Positions 27,201 to 40,056 are shown, counted from the stretch's first letter. The stretch: DNA of 64,000 nucleotides from Hydractinia symbiolongicarpus (GCF_029227915.1 NC_079886.1:26266501-26330500); one strand, 5' to 3'. Notes: generated from the sequence alone by a model not told the origin. Program-made: numbers and translations.

Positions 27201-30200
27201 GGGAGTAAACTCATTACCCGAACGATTTTTTAAATTATTTCTTCACCACTAAAACGCATGAGACTTGTAGTTTTCAAAAATGATTTCGTTTTTGATGAGA
27301 CGCTGAATAAAAGGAGTTTAATCGCCGGCAAACGAAAACCCGCAATTTGCCGTAAATCCTGGGCCTGACCCGTATAGTCAAATGTATACAAAGAAAGTAA
27401 AGTGGGAGTAAACTCATTTCCCGAACGATTTTTTAAATTATTTTTTCACCACTAAAACGCATGAGACTTGTAGTTTTCAAAAATGATTTCGTTTTTGATG
27501 AGACGCTGAATAAAAGGAGTTTAATCGCCGGCAAACGAAAACCTGCAATTTGCCGTAAATCCTGGGCCTGACCCGTATAGTCAAATGTATACAAAGAAAG
27601 TAAACTGGGAGTAAACTCATTTTCCGAACGATTTTTTAAATTAATTTTTTACCACTAAAACGCATAAGACTTGTAGTTTTCAAAAACGATTTCATTTTTG
27701 ATGAGACGCAGAATAAAAGGAGTTTAATCGCCGGCAAACGAAAACCCGCGATTTCCTGTATATCCCGGAATCGGCCCGTATAGTCGAATGTATGCAAAGA
27801 ATGTACCCAGGGAGTAAACTCATTTCTTGAACGATTTTTTAAATTATTTTTTCACCACTAAAACGCATGAGACTTGTAGTTTTCAAAAATGATTTCATTT
27901 TTGATGAGGCGCTGAATAAAAAGAGTTTAATCGCCGGCAAACGAAAACCCGCGATTTCCTGTATATCCCGGAATCGGCCCGTATAGTCGAATGTATACAA
28001 AGAATGTACCCAGGGAGTAAACTCATTTCATGAACGATTTTTTAAACTATTTTTTCACCACTAAAACGCATGAGACTTGTAGTTTTCAAAAATGATTTCG
28101 TTTTTGATGAGACGCTGAATAAAAGGAGTTTAATCGCCGGCAAACGAAAACCCGCAATTTGCCGTAAATCCTGGGCCTGACCCGTATAGTCAAATGTATA
28201 CAAAGAAAGTAAAGTGGGAGTAAACTCATTTCCCGAACGATTTTTTAAATTATTTTTTCACCACTAAAACGCATGAGACTTGTAGTTTTCAAAAATGATT
28301 TCGTTTTTGATGAGACGCTGAATAAAAGGAGTTTAATCGCCGGCAAACGAAAACCTGCAATTTGCCGTAAATCCTGGGCCTGACCCGTATAGTCAAATGT
28401 ATACAAAGAAAGTAAACTGGGAGTAAACTCATTTTCCGAACGATTTTTTAAATTAATTTTTTACCACTAAAACGCATAAGACTTGTAGTTTTCAAAAACG
28501 ATTTCATTTTTGATGAGACGCAGAATAAAAGGAGTTTAATCGCCGGCAAACGAAAACCCGCGATTTTCTGTATATCCCGGAATCGGCCCGTATAGTCGAA
28601 TGTATGCAAAGAATGTACCCAGGGAGTAAACTCATTTCTTGAACGATTTTTTAAATTATTTTTTCACCACTAAAACGCATGAGACTTGTAGTTTTCAAAA
28701 ATGATTTCATTTTTGATGAGGCGCTGAATAAAAGGAGTTTAATCTCCGGCAAACGAAAACCCGCGATTTCCCGTAAATCCCGGACCCGGTCCGTATAGTC
28801 AAAAGTATACATAGAACGTACGCAGGGAGTAAACTCATTTCCCGAACGAATCTTTAAATTATATTTTCACAACTAAAACGCATGAGACTTGCACTTTTCA
28901 AAAATGATTTCATTTTTGATGAGACGCTGAATAAGAGAAGTTTAATCGCCGGCAAACGAAAATCCGCGATTTCCCGTAATTCCCGGGCTTGGCCCGTATA
29001 GTCGAATGTATACAAAGAAAGTACCCAGGGAGTAAACTCAATTCCCGAACGATTTTTTAAATTATTTTTTCACCACTAAGACGCATGGGACTTGTAGTTT
29101 TCAAAAATGATTTCATTTTTGATGAGACGCTGAATAAAAGAAGTTTAATCGCCGGCAAACGAAAACCCGCGATTTCCCGTAATTCCCGGGCTTGGCCCGT
29201 ATAGTCGAATGTATACAAAGAAAGTACCCAGGGAGTAAACTCAATTCCCGAACGATTTTTTAAATTATTTCTTCACCACTAAAACGCATGAGACTTGTAG
29301 TTTTCAAAAATGATTTCATTTTTGATGAGACGCAGAATAAAAGGAGTTTAATCGCCGGCAAACGAAAACCCGCGATTTGCCGTAAATCCCGACTCAGCCC
29401 GTATAGTCAAAAGTATACAAAGAAAGTACCCAGGGAGTAAACTCATTTCCCGAACGATTCTTTAAATTATTTTTTCACCACTAAAACGCATGGGACTTGT
29501 AGTTTTCAAAAATGATTTAATTTTTTATGAGACGCTGAATAAAAGGAGTTTAATCGCCGGCAAACGAAAACCCGCGATTTCCCGTAAATCCCGGACTCGG
29601 CCCGTATAGTCAAAAGTATTCAACGAAAGTACCCAGGGAGTAAACTCATTACCCGAACGATTTTTTAAATTATTTCTTCACCACTAAAACGCATGAGACT
29701 TGTAGTTTTCAAAAATGATTTCGTTTTTGATGAGACGCTGAATAAAAGGAGTTTAATCGCCGGCAAACGAAAACCCGCAATTTGCCGTAAATCCTGGGCC
29801 TGACCCGTATGGTCAAATGTATACAAAGAAAGTAAAGTGGGAGTAAACTCATTTCCCGAACGATTTTTTAAATTATTTTTTCACCACTAAAACGCATGAG
29901 ACTTGTAGTTTTCAAAAATGATTTCGTTTTTGATGAGACGCTGAATAAAAGGAGTTTAATCGCCGGCAAACGAAAACCTGCAATTTGCCGTAAATCCTGG
30001 GCCTGACCCGTATAGTCAAATGTATACAAAGAAAGTAAACTGGGAGTAAACTCATTTTCCGAACGATTTTTTAAATTAATTTTTTACCACTAAAACGCAT
30101 AAGACTTGTAGTTTTCAAAAACGATTTCATTTTTGATGAGACGCAGAATAAAAGGAGTTTAATCGCCGGCAAACGAAAACCCGCGATTTCCTGTATATCC

Positions 30201-30377
30201 CGCAATCGGCCCGTATAGTCGAATGTATGCAAAGAATGTACCCAGGGAGTAAACTCATTTCTTGAACGATTTTTTAAATTATTTTTTCACCACTAAAACG
30301 CATGAGACTTGTAGTTTTCAAAAATGATTTCATTTTTGATGAGGCGCTGAATAAAAGGAGTTTAATCTCCGGCAAAC

Positions 30378-30552
30378 ATGCATGGATATACCATACATAT
30401 TTTAACTTTACTTATTTATTTATTTATTTTTCTTATTTTTTATCGCTGTTTGCCTTGTTTTACGTTTTGTTGTCCATTTAAATTAGTTATTTAAATACTA
30501 TTGTATCTATCGACGTTAAATAAAGAGAAAATCAAAATCAAAAAAAAAAAAA
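30378..30552 (+). mobile_element. 5'-truncated poly(A)-tailed retroelement or retrocopy fragment
   Basis: A 175-bp AT-rich stretch unrelated to the satellite breaks a monomer between ggcaaac (ending 30377) and gaaaacccgcg. It holds a TTTA-rich run, then AATAAA at 30519-30524, and a 13-nt A run (30540-30552) about 16 nt downstream, as expected of a polyadenylated RNA copied into DNA. Any target-site duplication would be the short AAAC that merges with the tail. The end shares ttaaataaag with the larger LINE at 43364, so it may be the 3' end of a related LINE, but a processed 3'-UTR retrocopy is equally possible. Confidence 0.75.
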
Positions 30553-33500
30553 CGAAAACCCGCGATTTCCCGTAAATCCCGGACCCGGTCCGTATAGTCA
30601 AAAGTATACATAGAACGTACGCAGGGAGTAAACTCATTTCCCGAACGAATCTTTAAATTATATTTTCACAACTAAAACACATGAGACTTGCACTTTTCAA
30701 AAATGATTTCATTTTTGATGAGACGCTGAATAAAAGAAGTTTAATCGCCGGCAAACGAAAATCCGCGATTTCCCGTAATTCCCGGGCTTGGCCCGTATAG
30801 TCGAATGTATACAAAGAAAGTACCCAGGGAGTAAACTCAATTCCCGAACGATTTTTTAAATTATTTTTTCACCACTAAGACACATGAGACTTGCACTTTT
30901 CAAAAATGATTTCATTTTTGATGAGACGCTGAATAAAAGGAATTTAATCGCCGGCAAACGAAAACCCGCGATTTGCCGTAAATCCCGGACTCGGCCCGTA
31001 TAGTCAAAAGTATTCAACGAAAGTACCCAGGGAGTAAACTCATTTCCCGAACGATTTTTTAAATTATTTTTTCACCACTAAAACGCATGAGACTTGTAGT
31101 TTTCAAAAATGATTTCGTTTTTGATGAGACGCTGAATAAAAGGAGTTTAATCGCCGGCAAACGAAAACCCGCAATTTGCCGTAAATCCCGGGCCTGACCC
31201 GTATAGTCAAATGTATACAAAGAAAGTAAACTGGGAGTAAACTCATTTCCCGAACGATTTTTTAAATTAATTTTTTACCACTAAAACGCATAAGACTTGT
31301 AGTTTTCAAAAACGATTTCATTTTTGATGAGACGCAGAATAAAAGGAGTTTAATCGCCGGCAAACGAAAACCCGCAATTTCCCGTAAATCCCGGACTCAG
31401 CCCGTATAGTCAAAAGTATACAAAGAAAGTACCCAGGAAGTAAACTCATTTCCCGAACGATTCTTTAAATTATTTTTTCACCACTAAAACGCATGAGACT
31501 TGTAGTTTTCAAAAATGATTTCATTTTTGATGAGACGCTGAATAAAAGAAGTTTAATCGCCGGCATACGAAAACCCGCGATTTCCCGTAATTCCCGGGCT
31601 TAGCCCGTATAGTCGAATGTATACAAAGAAAGTACCCAGGGAGTAAACTCAATTCCCGAACGATTTTTTAAATTATTTTTTCACCACTAAAACGCATGGG
31701 ACTTGTAGTTTTCAAAAATGATTTAATTTTTTATGAGACGCTGAATAAAAGGAGTTTAATCGCCGGCAAACGAAAACCCGCGATTTCCCGTAAATCCCGG
31801 ACTCGGCCCGTATAGTCAAAAGTATTCAACGAAAGTACCCAGGGAGTAAACTCATTACCCGAACGATTTTTTAAATTATTTCTTCACCACTAAAACGCAT
31901 GAGACTTGTAGTTTTCAAAAATGATTTCGTTTTTGATGAGACGCTGAATAAAAGGAGTTTAATCGCCGGCAAACGAAAACCCGCAATTTGCCGTAAATCC
32001 TGGGCCTGACCCGTATAGTCAAATGTATACAAAGAAAGTAAAGTGGGAGTAAACTCATTTCCCGAACGATTTTTTAAATTATTTTTTCACCACTAAAACG
32101 CATGAGACTTGTAGTTTTCAAAAATGATTTCGTTTTTGATAAGACGCTGAATAAAAGGAGTTTAATCGCCGGCAAACGAAAACCTGCAATTTGCCGTAAA
32201 TCCTGGGACTGACCCGTATAGTCAAATGTATACAAAGAAAGTAAACTGGGAGTAAACTCTTTTTCCGAACGATTTTTTAAATTAATTTTTTACCACTAAA
32301 ACGCATAAGACTTGTAGTTTTCAAAAACGATTTCATTTTTGATGAGACGCAGAATAAAAGGAGTTTAATCGCCGGCAAACGAAAACCCGCAATTTCCCGT
32401 AAATTCCGGACTCGGCCCGTATAGTCAAAAGTATACAAAGAAAGTACCCAGGGAGTAAACTCATTTCCCGAACGATTCTTTAAATTATTTTTTTACCACT
32501 AAAACGCATGAGACTTGTAGTTTTAAAAAATGATTTCATTTTTGATGAGACGCTGAATAAAAGGAGTTTAATCGCCGGCAAACGAAAACCCGCGATTTCC
32601 TGTATATCCCGGAATCGGCCCGTATAGTCGAATGTATACAAAGAAAGTACCCAGGGAGTAAACTCATTTCTTGAACGATTTTTTAAATTATTTTTTCACC
32701 ACTAAAACGCATGAGACTTTTAGTTTTCAAAAATGATTTCATTTTTGATGAGAGGCTGAATAAAAGGAGTTTAATCTCCGGCAAACGAAAACCCGCGATT
32801 TCCCGTAAATCCCGGACTCGGCCCGTATAGTCAAAAGTATACAAAGAAAGTACCCAGGGAGTAAACGCATTACCCGAACGATTTTTTAAATTATTTCTTC
32901 ACCACTAAGACGCATGAGACTTGTAGTTTTCAAAAATGATTTCGTTTTTGATGAGACGCTGAATAAAAGGAGTTTAATCGCCGGCAAAAGAAAACCCGCA
33001 ATTTGCCGTAAATCCCGGGCCGGACCCGTATAGTCAAATGTATACAAAGAAAGTAAACTGGGAGTAAACTCATTTCCCGAACGATTTTTTAAATTATTTT
33101 TTCACCACTAAAACGCATGAGACTTGTAGTTTTCAAAAATGATTTCGTTTTTGATGAGACGCTGAATAAAAGGAGTTTAATCGCCGGCAAACGAAAACCC
33201 GCAATTTGCCGTAAATCCCGGGCCTGACCCGTATAGTCAAATGTATACAAAGAAATTAAACTGGGAGTAAACTCATTTCCCGAACGATTTTTTAAATTAT
33301 TTTTTTACCACTAAAACGCATAAGACTTGTAGTTTTAAAAAACGATTTCATTTTTGATGAGACGCAGAATAAAAGGAGTTTAATCGCCGGCAAACGAAAA
33401 CCCGCAATTTCCTGTAAATCCCGGACTCGGCCCGTATAGTCAAAAGTACACAAAGAAAGTACCCAGGGAGTAAACTCATTTCCCGAACGATTCTTTAAAT

Positions 33501-35100
33501 TATTTTTCACCACTAAAACGCATGAGACTTGTAGTTTTCAAAAACGATTTCATTTTTGATGAGACGCAGAATAAAAGGAGTTTAATCGCCGGCAAACGAA
33601 AACCCGCAATTTCCCGTAAATTCCGGACTCGGCCCGTATAGTCAAAAGTATACAAAGAAAGTACCCAGGGAGTAAACTCATTACCCGAACGATTTTTTAA
33701 ATTATTTCTTCACCACTAAGACGCATGAGACTTGTAGTTTTCAAAAAGGATTTCGTTTTTGATGAGACGCTGAATAAAAGGAGTTTAATCGCCGGCAAAA
33801 GAAAACCCGCAATTTTCCGTAAATCCCGGGCCTGACCCGTATAGTCAAATGTATACAAAGAAAGTAAACTGGGAGTAAACTCATTTCCCGAACGATTTTT
33901 TAAATTATTTTTTCTTCACTAAAACGCATGAGACTTGTAATTTTCAAAAATGATTTCGTTTTTGATGAGACGCTGAATAAAAGGAGTTTAATCGCCGGCA
34001 AACGAAAACCCGCAATTTGCCGTAAATCCCGGGCCTGACCCGTATAGTCAAATGTATACAAAGAAATTAAACTGGGAGTAAACTCATTTCCCGAACGATT
34101 TTTTAAATTATTTTTTTACCACTAAAACGCATAAGACTTGTAGTTTTCAAAAACGATTTCATTTTTGATGAGACGCAGAATAAAAGGAGTTTAATCGCCG
34201 GCAAACGAAAACCCGCAATTTCCCGTAAATCCCGGACTCGGCCCGTATAGTCAAAAGTATACAAAGAAAGTACCCAGGGAGTAAACTCATTTCCCGAACG
34301 ATTCTTTAAATTATTTTTTCACCAATAAAATGCATGACACTTGTAGTTTTCAAAAATGATTTCATTTTTGATGAGACGCTGAATAATAGGAGTTTAATCG
34401 CCGGCAAACGAAAACCCGCGATTTCCTGTATATCCCGGAATCGGCCCGTATAGTCGAATGTATACAAAGAAAGTACCCAGGGAGTAAACTTATTTCTTGA
34501 ACGATTTTTTAAATTATTTTTTCACCACTAAAACGCATGAGACTTTTAGTTTTCAAAAATGATTTCATTTTTGATGAGAGGCTGAATAAAAGGAGTTTAA
34601 TCTCCGGCAAACGAAAACCCGCGATTTCCCGTAAATCCCGGACCCGGCCCGTATAGTCAAAAGTATACAAAGAACGTACGCAGGGAGTAAACTCATTTCC
34701 CGAACGAATCTTTAAATTATATTTTCACCACTAAAACGCATGACACTTGTACTTTTCAAAAATGATTTCATTTTTGATGAGACGCTGAATAAAAGAAGTT
34801 TAATCGCCGGCAAACGAAAACCCGCAATTTCCCGTAAATCCCGGGCTTGGCCCGTATAGTCAAAAGTATACAAAGAAAGTAACCAGGGAGTAAACTCATT
34901 ACCCGAACGATTTTTAAAGTTATTTCTTCACCACTAAAACGCATGAGACTTGTAGTTTTTAAAAATGCCTTCATTTTTGATGAAACGCTGAATAAAAGGA
35001 GTTTAATCGCCAGCAAACGAAAACCCGGAATTTGCCGTAAATCCCGGGCCTGACCCGTATAGTCAAATGTATACAAAGAAAGTAAACTGGGAGTAAACTC
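30553..35100 (+). repeat. Satellite, orientation A, mixed monomers with 9-mer duplication
   Basis: Continuous monomers. The rare variant agaggctgaataaaagg occurs at 32751 and 34577, 1826 bp apart (nine monomers), and gaaattaaactggg at 33252 and 34073. This indicates a partial duplication of about 1.8 kb covering 32400-34600. The terminal monomers before the strand switch are more diverged (acgtataaggcttgc near 35142). No genes seen. Confidence 0.8.
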
Positions 35101-35141
35101 ATTTCACGAACGATTTTTTAAATTAATTTTTAACCACTAAA

Positions 35142-35272
35142 ACGTATAAGGCTTGCAGTTTTCAAAAACGATTTCATTTTTGATGAGACGCTGATTGCCG
35201 GAGATTAAACTCCTTTTATTCAGCGTCTCATCAAAAAGGAAATCGTTTTTGAAAACTACAAGTCTTATGCGT
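35142..35272. other. Strand-switch foldback between arrays A and B
   Basis: Up to 35194 the satellite reads in orientation A (tttttgatgagacgctga). From 35195 it reads as the reverse complement, starting ttgccggagattaaac. The segment ending at 35194 and the segment starting at 35220 (tcagcgtctcatcaaaaa) form an inverted repeat that continues outward along the monomer, with a 25-nt spacer at 35195-35219. Both arms belong to a similar variant class (aaaacgatttc and ttaattt), so this may be a true foldback of sister copies rather than a random join. An assembly artefact cannot be excluded from sequence alone. Confidence 0.85.
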
Positions 35273-38200
35273 TTTAGTGGTGAAAAATTAATTTAAAGAA
35301 TCGTTTGGGAAATGAGTTTACTTCCTTGGTACTTTCTTTGTACACTTTTGACTATACGGGACGAGTCCGGGATTTACGGGATATCGCGGGTTTTCGTTTG
35401 CCGGAGATTAAACTCCTTTTATTCAGCGTCTCATCAAAAATAAAATCATTTTTGAAAACTACAAGTCTCATGCGTTTTAGTGGTGAAAAAATAATTTAAA
35501 AAAACGTTCGGGAAATGAATTTACTCCCTGGGTACTTTCTTAGTAAACATTCGACTATACGGCCGAGTCCGGGATGTAAGGGAAACCGCGGGTTTTCGTT
35601 TGCCGGCGATTAAACTTCTTTTAATCAGCGTCTCATCAAAAATGAAATCACTTTTGAAAACCACAAGTCTCTTGCGTTTTAGTGGTGAAAAAATAATTTG
35701 AAGAATCGTTCGAGAAATGAGTTTACTCCCTGCGTACTTTCTTTGTGTACTTTTGACTATACGGGCCGGGTCCGGGATTTACGGGAAATCACGGGTTTTC
35801 GTTTGTCGGAGATTAAACTCCTTTTATTCAGCGTCTCATCAAAAATGAAATCATTTTTAAAAACTACAAGTCCCATGCGTTTTGGTGGTGAAAAAATAAT
35901 TTAAAAAATCGTTCGGGAAATGAGTTTACTCCCTGGGTATTTTCTTTGCATACATTCGACTATACGGGCCGAGTCCGGGATATACGGGAAATCGCGTGTT
36001 TTCGTTTGCTGGCGATTAAACTCCTTTTATTCAGCGTCTCATCAAAAATAAAATCATTTTTGAAAACTACAAGTCTCATGCGTTTTAGTGGTGAAAAAAT
36101 AATTTAAAAAAACGTTCGGGAAATGAGTTTACTCCCTGGGTACTTTCTTTGTATACATTCGACTATACGGGCCGAGTCCGGGATATACGGAAAACCGCGG
36201 GTTTTCGTTTGCCGGCGATTAAACTTCTTTTATTCAGCGTCTCATCAAAAATTAAATCACTTTTGAAAACCACAAGTCTCATGCGTTTTAGTGGTGAAAA
36301 AATAATTTGAAGAATCGTTCGAGAGATGAGTTTACTCCCTGCGTACTTTCTTTGTGTACTTTTGACTATACGGGCCGGATCCAGGAATTACGGGAAATCA
36401 CGGGTTTTCGTTTGCCGGAGATTAAACTCCTTTTATTCAACGTCTCATCAAAAATGAAATCATTTTCGAAAACTACAAGTCTCATGCGCTTTGGTGGTGA
36501 AAAAATAATTTAAATAATCGTTCGGGAAATGAGTTTACTCCCTGGGTACTTTCTTTGTATACTTTTGACTATACGGGCCGAGTCCGGGATTTACGGGAAA
36601 TCGCGGGTTTTCCTTTGCCAGCGATTAAACTCCTTTTATTCAGCGTCACATCAAAAATGAAATCACTTTTGAAAACTACAAGTCTCATGCGTTTTAGTGG
36701 TGAAAAAATAATTTAAAGAATCGTTCGGGAAATGAGTTTACTCCCTGCGTACTTTTTTGTGTTATTTTGACTATACGGGCCGGGTCCGGGATTTACGGGA
36801 AATCACGGGTTTTCGTTTGCCGGAGATTAAACTCCTTTTTTTCAGCGTCTCATCAAAAATTAAATCATTTTCGAAAACTACAAGTCTCATGCGTTTTAGT
36901 GGTGAAAAAATAATTTAAAGAATCGTTCGGGAAATGAGTTTACTCCCTGGGTACTTTCTTTGTATACTTTTGACTATATGGGCCGAGTCCGGGATTTACG
37001 GGAAATCGCGGGTTTTCGTTTGCCGGCGATTAAAATCCTTTTATTCAACGTCTCATCAAAAATGAAATCATTTTTGAAAACTACAAGTCTCATGCGTCTT
37101 AGTGGTGAAAAAATAATTTAAAAGGTCGTTTGGGAAATGAGTTTACTCCCTGGGTACTTTCTTTGTATACATTCGACTATACGGGCCGAGTCCGGGATAT
37201 ACAGGAAATCGCGGGTTTTCGTTTGCCGGCGATTAAACTCCTTTTATTCAGCGTCTCATTAAAAATGAAATCATTTTTGAAAACTACAAGTCTCATGCGT
37301 TTAAGTGGTGAAAAAATAATTTAAAGAATCGTTCGGGAAAAGAGTTTACTGCCTGGGTACTTTCTTTAAGTACTTTTGACTATACGGGCCGGGTCCGGGA
37401 TTTACGGGAAATCACGGGTTTTCGTTTGCCGGAGATTAAACTCCTTTTTTTCAGCGTCTCATCAAAAATTAAATCATTTTCGAAAACTACAAGTCTCATG
37501 CGTTTTAGTGGTGAAAAAATAATTTAAAGAATCGTTCGGGAAATGAGTTTACTCCCTGGGTACTTTCTTTGTATACTTTTGACTATATGGGCCGAGTCCG
37601 GGATTTACGGGAAATCGCGGGTTTTCGTTTGCCGGCGATTAAAATCCTTTTATTCAACGTCTCATCAAAAATGAAATCATTTTTGAAAACTACAAGTCTC
37701 ATGCGTCTTAGTGGTGAAAAAATAATTTAAAAGGTCGTTTGGGAAATGAGTTTACTCCCTGGGTACTTTCTTTGTATACATTCGACTATACGGGCCGAGT
37801 CCGGGATATACAGGAAATCGCGGGTTTTCGTTTGCCGGCGATTAAACTCCTTTTATTCAGCGTCTCATTAAAAATGAAATCATTTTTGAAAACTACAAGT
37901 CTCATGCGTTTAAGTGGTGAAAAAATAATTTAAAGAATCGTTCGGGAAAAGAGTTTACTGCCTGGGTACTTTCTTTAAGTACTTTTGACTATACGGGCCG
38001 GGTCCGGGATTTACGGGAAATCACGGGTTTTCGTTTGCCGGAGATTAAACTCCTTTTATTCAACGTCTCATCAAAAATGAAATTATTTTCGAAAACTACA
38101 AGTCTCATGAGTTTTGCTGGTGAAAAAATAATTTAAATAATCGTTCGGGAAATGAGTTTACTCCCTGGGTACTTTCTTTGTATACTTTTGACTATACGGG

Positions 38201-39846
38201 CCGGGTCCGGGATTTACGGGAAATCACGGGTTTTCGTTTGCCGGAGATTAAACTCCTTTTTTTCAGCGTCTCATCAAAAATGAAATCATTTTCGAAAACT
38301 ACAAGTCTCATGCGTTTTGGGGGTGAAAAAATAATTTAAAAAATCCTTCGGGAAATGAGTTTACCCCCTGGGTACTTTCTTTGTATACATTCGACTATAA
38401 GGGCCGAGTCCAGGATATACGGTAAATCGCGGTTTTTCGTTTGCCGGCGATTAAACTCCTTTTATTCAGCGTCTCATCAAAAATGAAATCATTTTTGAAA
38501 ACTACAAGTCTCATGCGTTTTAGTGGTGAAAAAGTAATTTAAAGAATCGTTCGGGAAATGAGTTTACTCCCTGGGTACTTTCTTTGTATACTTTTGACTA
38601 TATGGGCCGAGTCCGGGATTTACGGGAAATCGCGGGTTTTCGTTTGCCGGCGATTAAAATCCTTTTATTCAGCGTCTCATCAAAAATGAAATCAATTTTG
38701 AAAACTACAAGACTCATGCGTCTTAGTGGTGAAAAAATAATTTAAAAGGTCGTTCGGGAAATGAGTTTACTCCCTGGGTACTTTCTTTGTATACATTCGA
38801 CTATACGGGCCGAGTCCGGGATATACGGGAAATCGCGGGTTTTCGTTTCCGGCGATTAAACTCCTTTTATTCAGCGTCTCATTAAAAATGAAATCATTTT
38901 TGAAAACTACAAGTCTCATGCGTTTAAGTGGTGAAAAAATAATTTAAAGAATCGTTCGGGAAATGAGTTTACTGCCTGGGTACTTTCTTTGTGTACTTTT
39001 GACTATACGGGCCGGGTCCGGGATTTACGGGAAATCACGGGTTTTCGTTTGCCGGAGATTAAACTCCCTTTATTCAACGTCTCATCAAAAATGATATCAT
39101 TTTCGAAAACTACAAGTCTCATGCGTTTTGGTGGTGAAAAAATAATTTAAATAATCGTTCGGGAAATGAGTTTACTCCCTGGGTACTTTCTTTGTATACT
39201 TTTGACTATACGGGCCGAGTCCGGGATTTACGGGAAATCGCGGGTTTTCGTTTGCCAGCGATTAAACTCCTTTTATTCAGCGTCTCATCAAAAATGAAAT
39301 CACTTTTGAAAACTACAAGTCTCATGCGTTTTAGTGGTGAAAAAATAATTTAAAGAATCGTTCGGGAAATGAGTTTACTCCCTGCGTACTTTTTTGTGTT
39401 CTTTTGACTATACGGGCCGGGTCCGGGATTTACGGGAAATCACGGGTTTTCGTTTGCCGGAGATTAAACTCCCTTTTTTCAGCGTCTCATCAAAAATGAA
39501 ATCATTTTCGAAAACTACATGCCTCATGCGTTTAAGTGGTGAAAAAATAATTTAAAGAATCGTTCGGGAAATGAGTTTACTGCCTGGATACTTTTTTTGT
39601 ATACTTTTGACTACACGGGCGAGTCCGGGATTTACGGGAAATAGCGGGTTTTCGTTTGCCGGCGATTAAACTCCTTTTATTTAGCGTCTCATCAAAAATG
39701 AAATCACTTTTAAAAACTACCAAGTCTCATGCGTTTTAGTGGTGAAAGAATAATTTAAAGAATCGTTCGGAAATGAGTGTACTCCCTGCGTACTTTCTTT
39801 GTATACTTTTGACTATACGGGCCGGGTCCGGGATTTACGGGAAATC
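35195..39846 (-). repeat. Satellite array, orientation B, subfamily 1 (~23 monomers)
   Basis: Reverse-complement monomers with the landmarks gggaaatgagtttactcc, gactatacgggcc, gtttgccgg and attaaactccttttattc. Typical variants are gggtccgggatttacggg, aaatcacggg and cattttcgaaaac. These differ from those right of the LINE. Differences among monomers are more frequent than further right, suggesting less recent homogenisation. The array stops at gggaaatc (39846), where the LINE begins. Confidence 0.95.
36770..38045 (-). repeat. Tandem trimer duplication, 609-bp period
   Basis: About 36770-37378 is repeated at 37379-37987 almost base for base, including rare features: ctcctttttttcagcg, a gtctcattaaaaatg monomer, gcgtttaagtgg, aaaggtcgtttggg and tactttctttaagtac. 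A looser 609-bp repeat also links 35698 and 36307. Confidence 0.85.
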
Positions 39847-39848
39847 GA

Positions 39849-39942
39849 TTGTTAGGAGTTCCTCAAGGCTCTGTCCTAGGACCGATATTATTCAATGTGT
39901 TTATTAATGATTTGTTGTTCCTGTTATTAGAGTGTGATATCT
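39849..39942 (+). pseudogene. LINE reverse transcriptase, upstream fragment
   Basis: Encodes GVPQGSVLGP followed closely by INDL, the conserved block of the palm region that precedes the catalytic YADD/FADD box in CR1, Jockey and related LINE reverse transcriptases. The frame ends at ECDI, exactly where the PLE is inserted. The rest of the same reading frame resumes at 42405. There is no start codon because the element is 5'-truncated just upstream of this motif; the endonuclease and N-terminal RT are absent. Family assignment is secure at the LINE-RT level; the precise clade is not. Confidence 0.88.
39934..39942 (+). repeat. Target-site duplication of the PLE insertion, left copy
   Basis: gtgatatct at 39934-39942 matches gtgatatct at 42403-42411. 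Taking out everything between them restores an uninterrupted LINE RT frame running from ECDI into CNFADD. Confidence 0.9.
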
Positions 39943-39989
39943 TTCCAAAACTTCGTAGCAACACAAGATTGCAAAGTATTTTCATAAAA

Positions 39990-40056
39990 ATTACGACACG
40001 TTTTATTTTTGACATGTTTCGACTTTACCAAAGTCATCTTCAGAATATTATACAAA
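39990..40056 (-). ncRNA. Hammerhead-ribozyme-like motif, left PLE arm
   Basis: Exact reverse complement of the right-arm motif at 42321-42387, with predicted cleavage after the C complementary to position 40011. See the right copy for the fold. Both arms keep the motif unchanged. Confidence 0.4.

Larger units (their letters stand above)
20640..30640 (+). repeat. ~14-mer higher-order repeat block (2842-bp unit with indels)
   Basis: The marker tacatagaacgtacgc occurs at 20792, 23634, 26372, 28808 and 30607. Spacings are 2842, 2738, 2436 and 1799. The first is 14 monomers. The second is 14 monomers minus the 104-bp deletion seen at 24208. The third is 12 monomers. The fourth is 8 monomers plus the 175-bp insertion at 30378. 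Secondary markers (gtaaagtggg at 22223, 23035, 25570, 27397, 28209, 29832) show further shuffling of 4-, 8- and 9-monomer segments, including a copy of about 21570-23935 at +5174. Confidence 0.85.
1..35194 (+). repeat. Satellite array, orientation A (~173 monomers of ~203 bp)
   Basis: Uninterrupted head-to-tail tandem repeat except for one insertion at 30378-30552. The landmark tacaaag recurs at 1, 205, 407, 608 and 810, giving periods of 204, 202, 201 and 202. Each unit contains, in order: tacccagggagtaaactc, a T-rich stretch, accactaaaacgcatgag, a 22-bp palindrome, gagacgctgaataaaagg, atcgccggcaaacg, and a CpG-rich part ending cccgtatagtc. Variation is by substitutions and 1-3 bp indels, and variants are shared at fixed multi-monomer spacings, the mark of higher-order repeats. 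No coding potential is believable here. Centromeric or pericentromeric location is inferred from the organisation only. Confidence 0.98.

Noticed and set aside
47-35076. Many 60-120-codon reading frames in array A with recurring peptides (MSLLPGYFLCIH, SSKMKSFLKTTSLMRFSG)
   Set aside because: They are translations of the satellite. The same peptides reappear once per monomer in different frames because 203 is not a multiple of 3, with no codon bias, start context or selection visible.
1-35194. CRISPR-like regular repeats
   Set aside because: Repeats are about 203 bp and directly adjacent, with no unique spacers between short repeats, and the context is eukaryotic.
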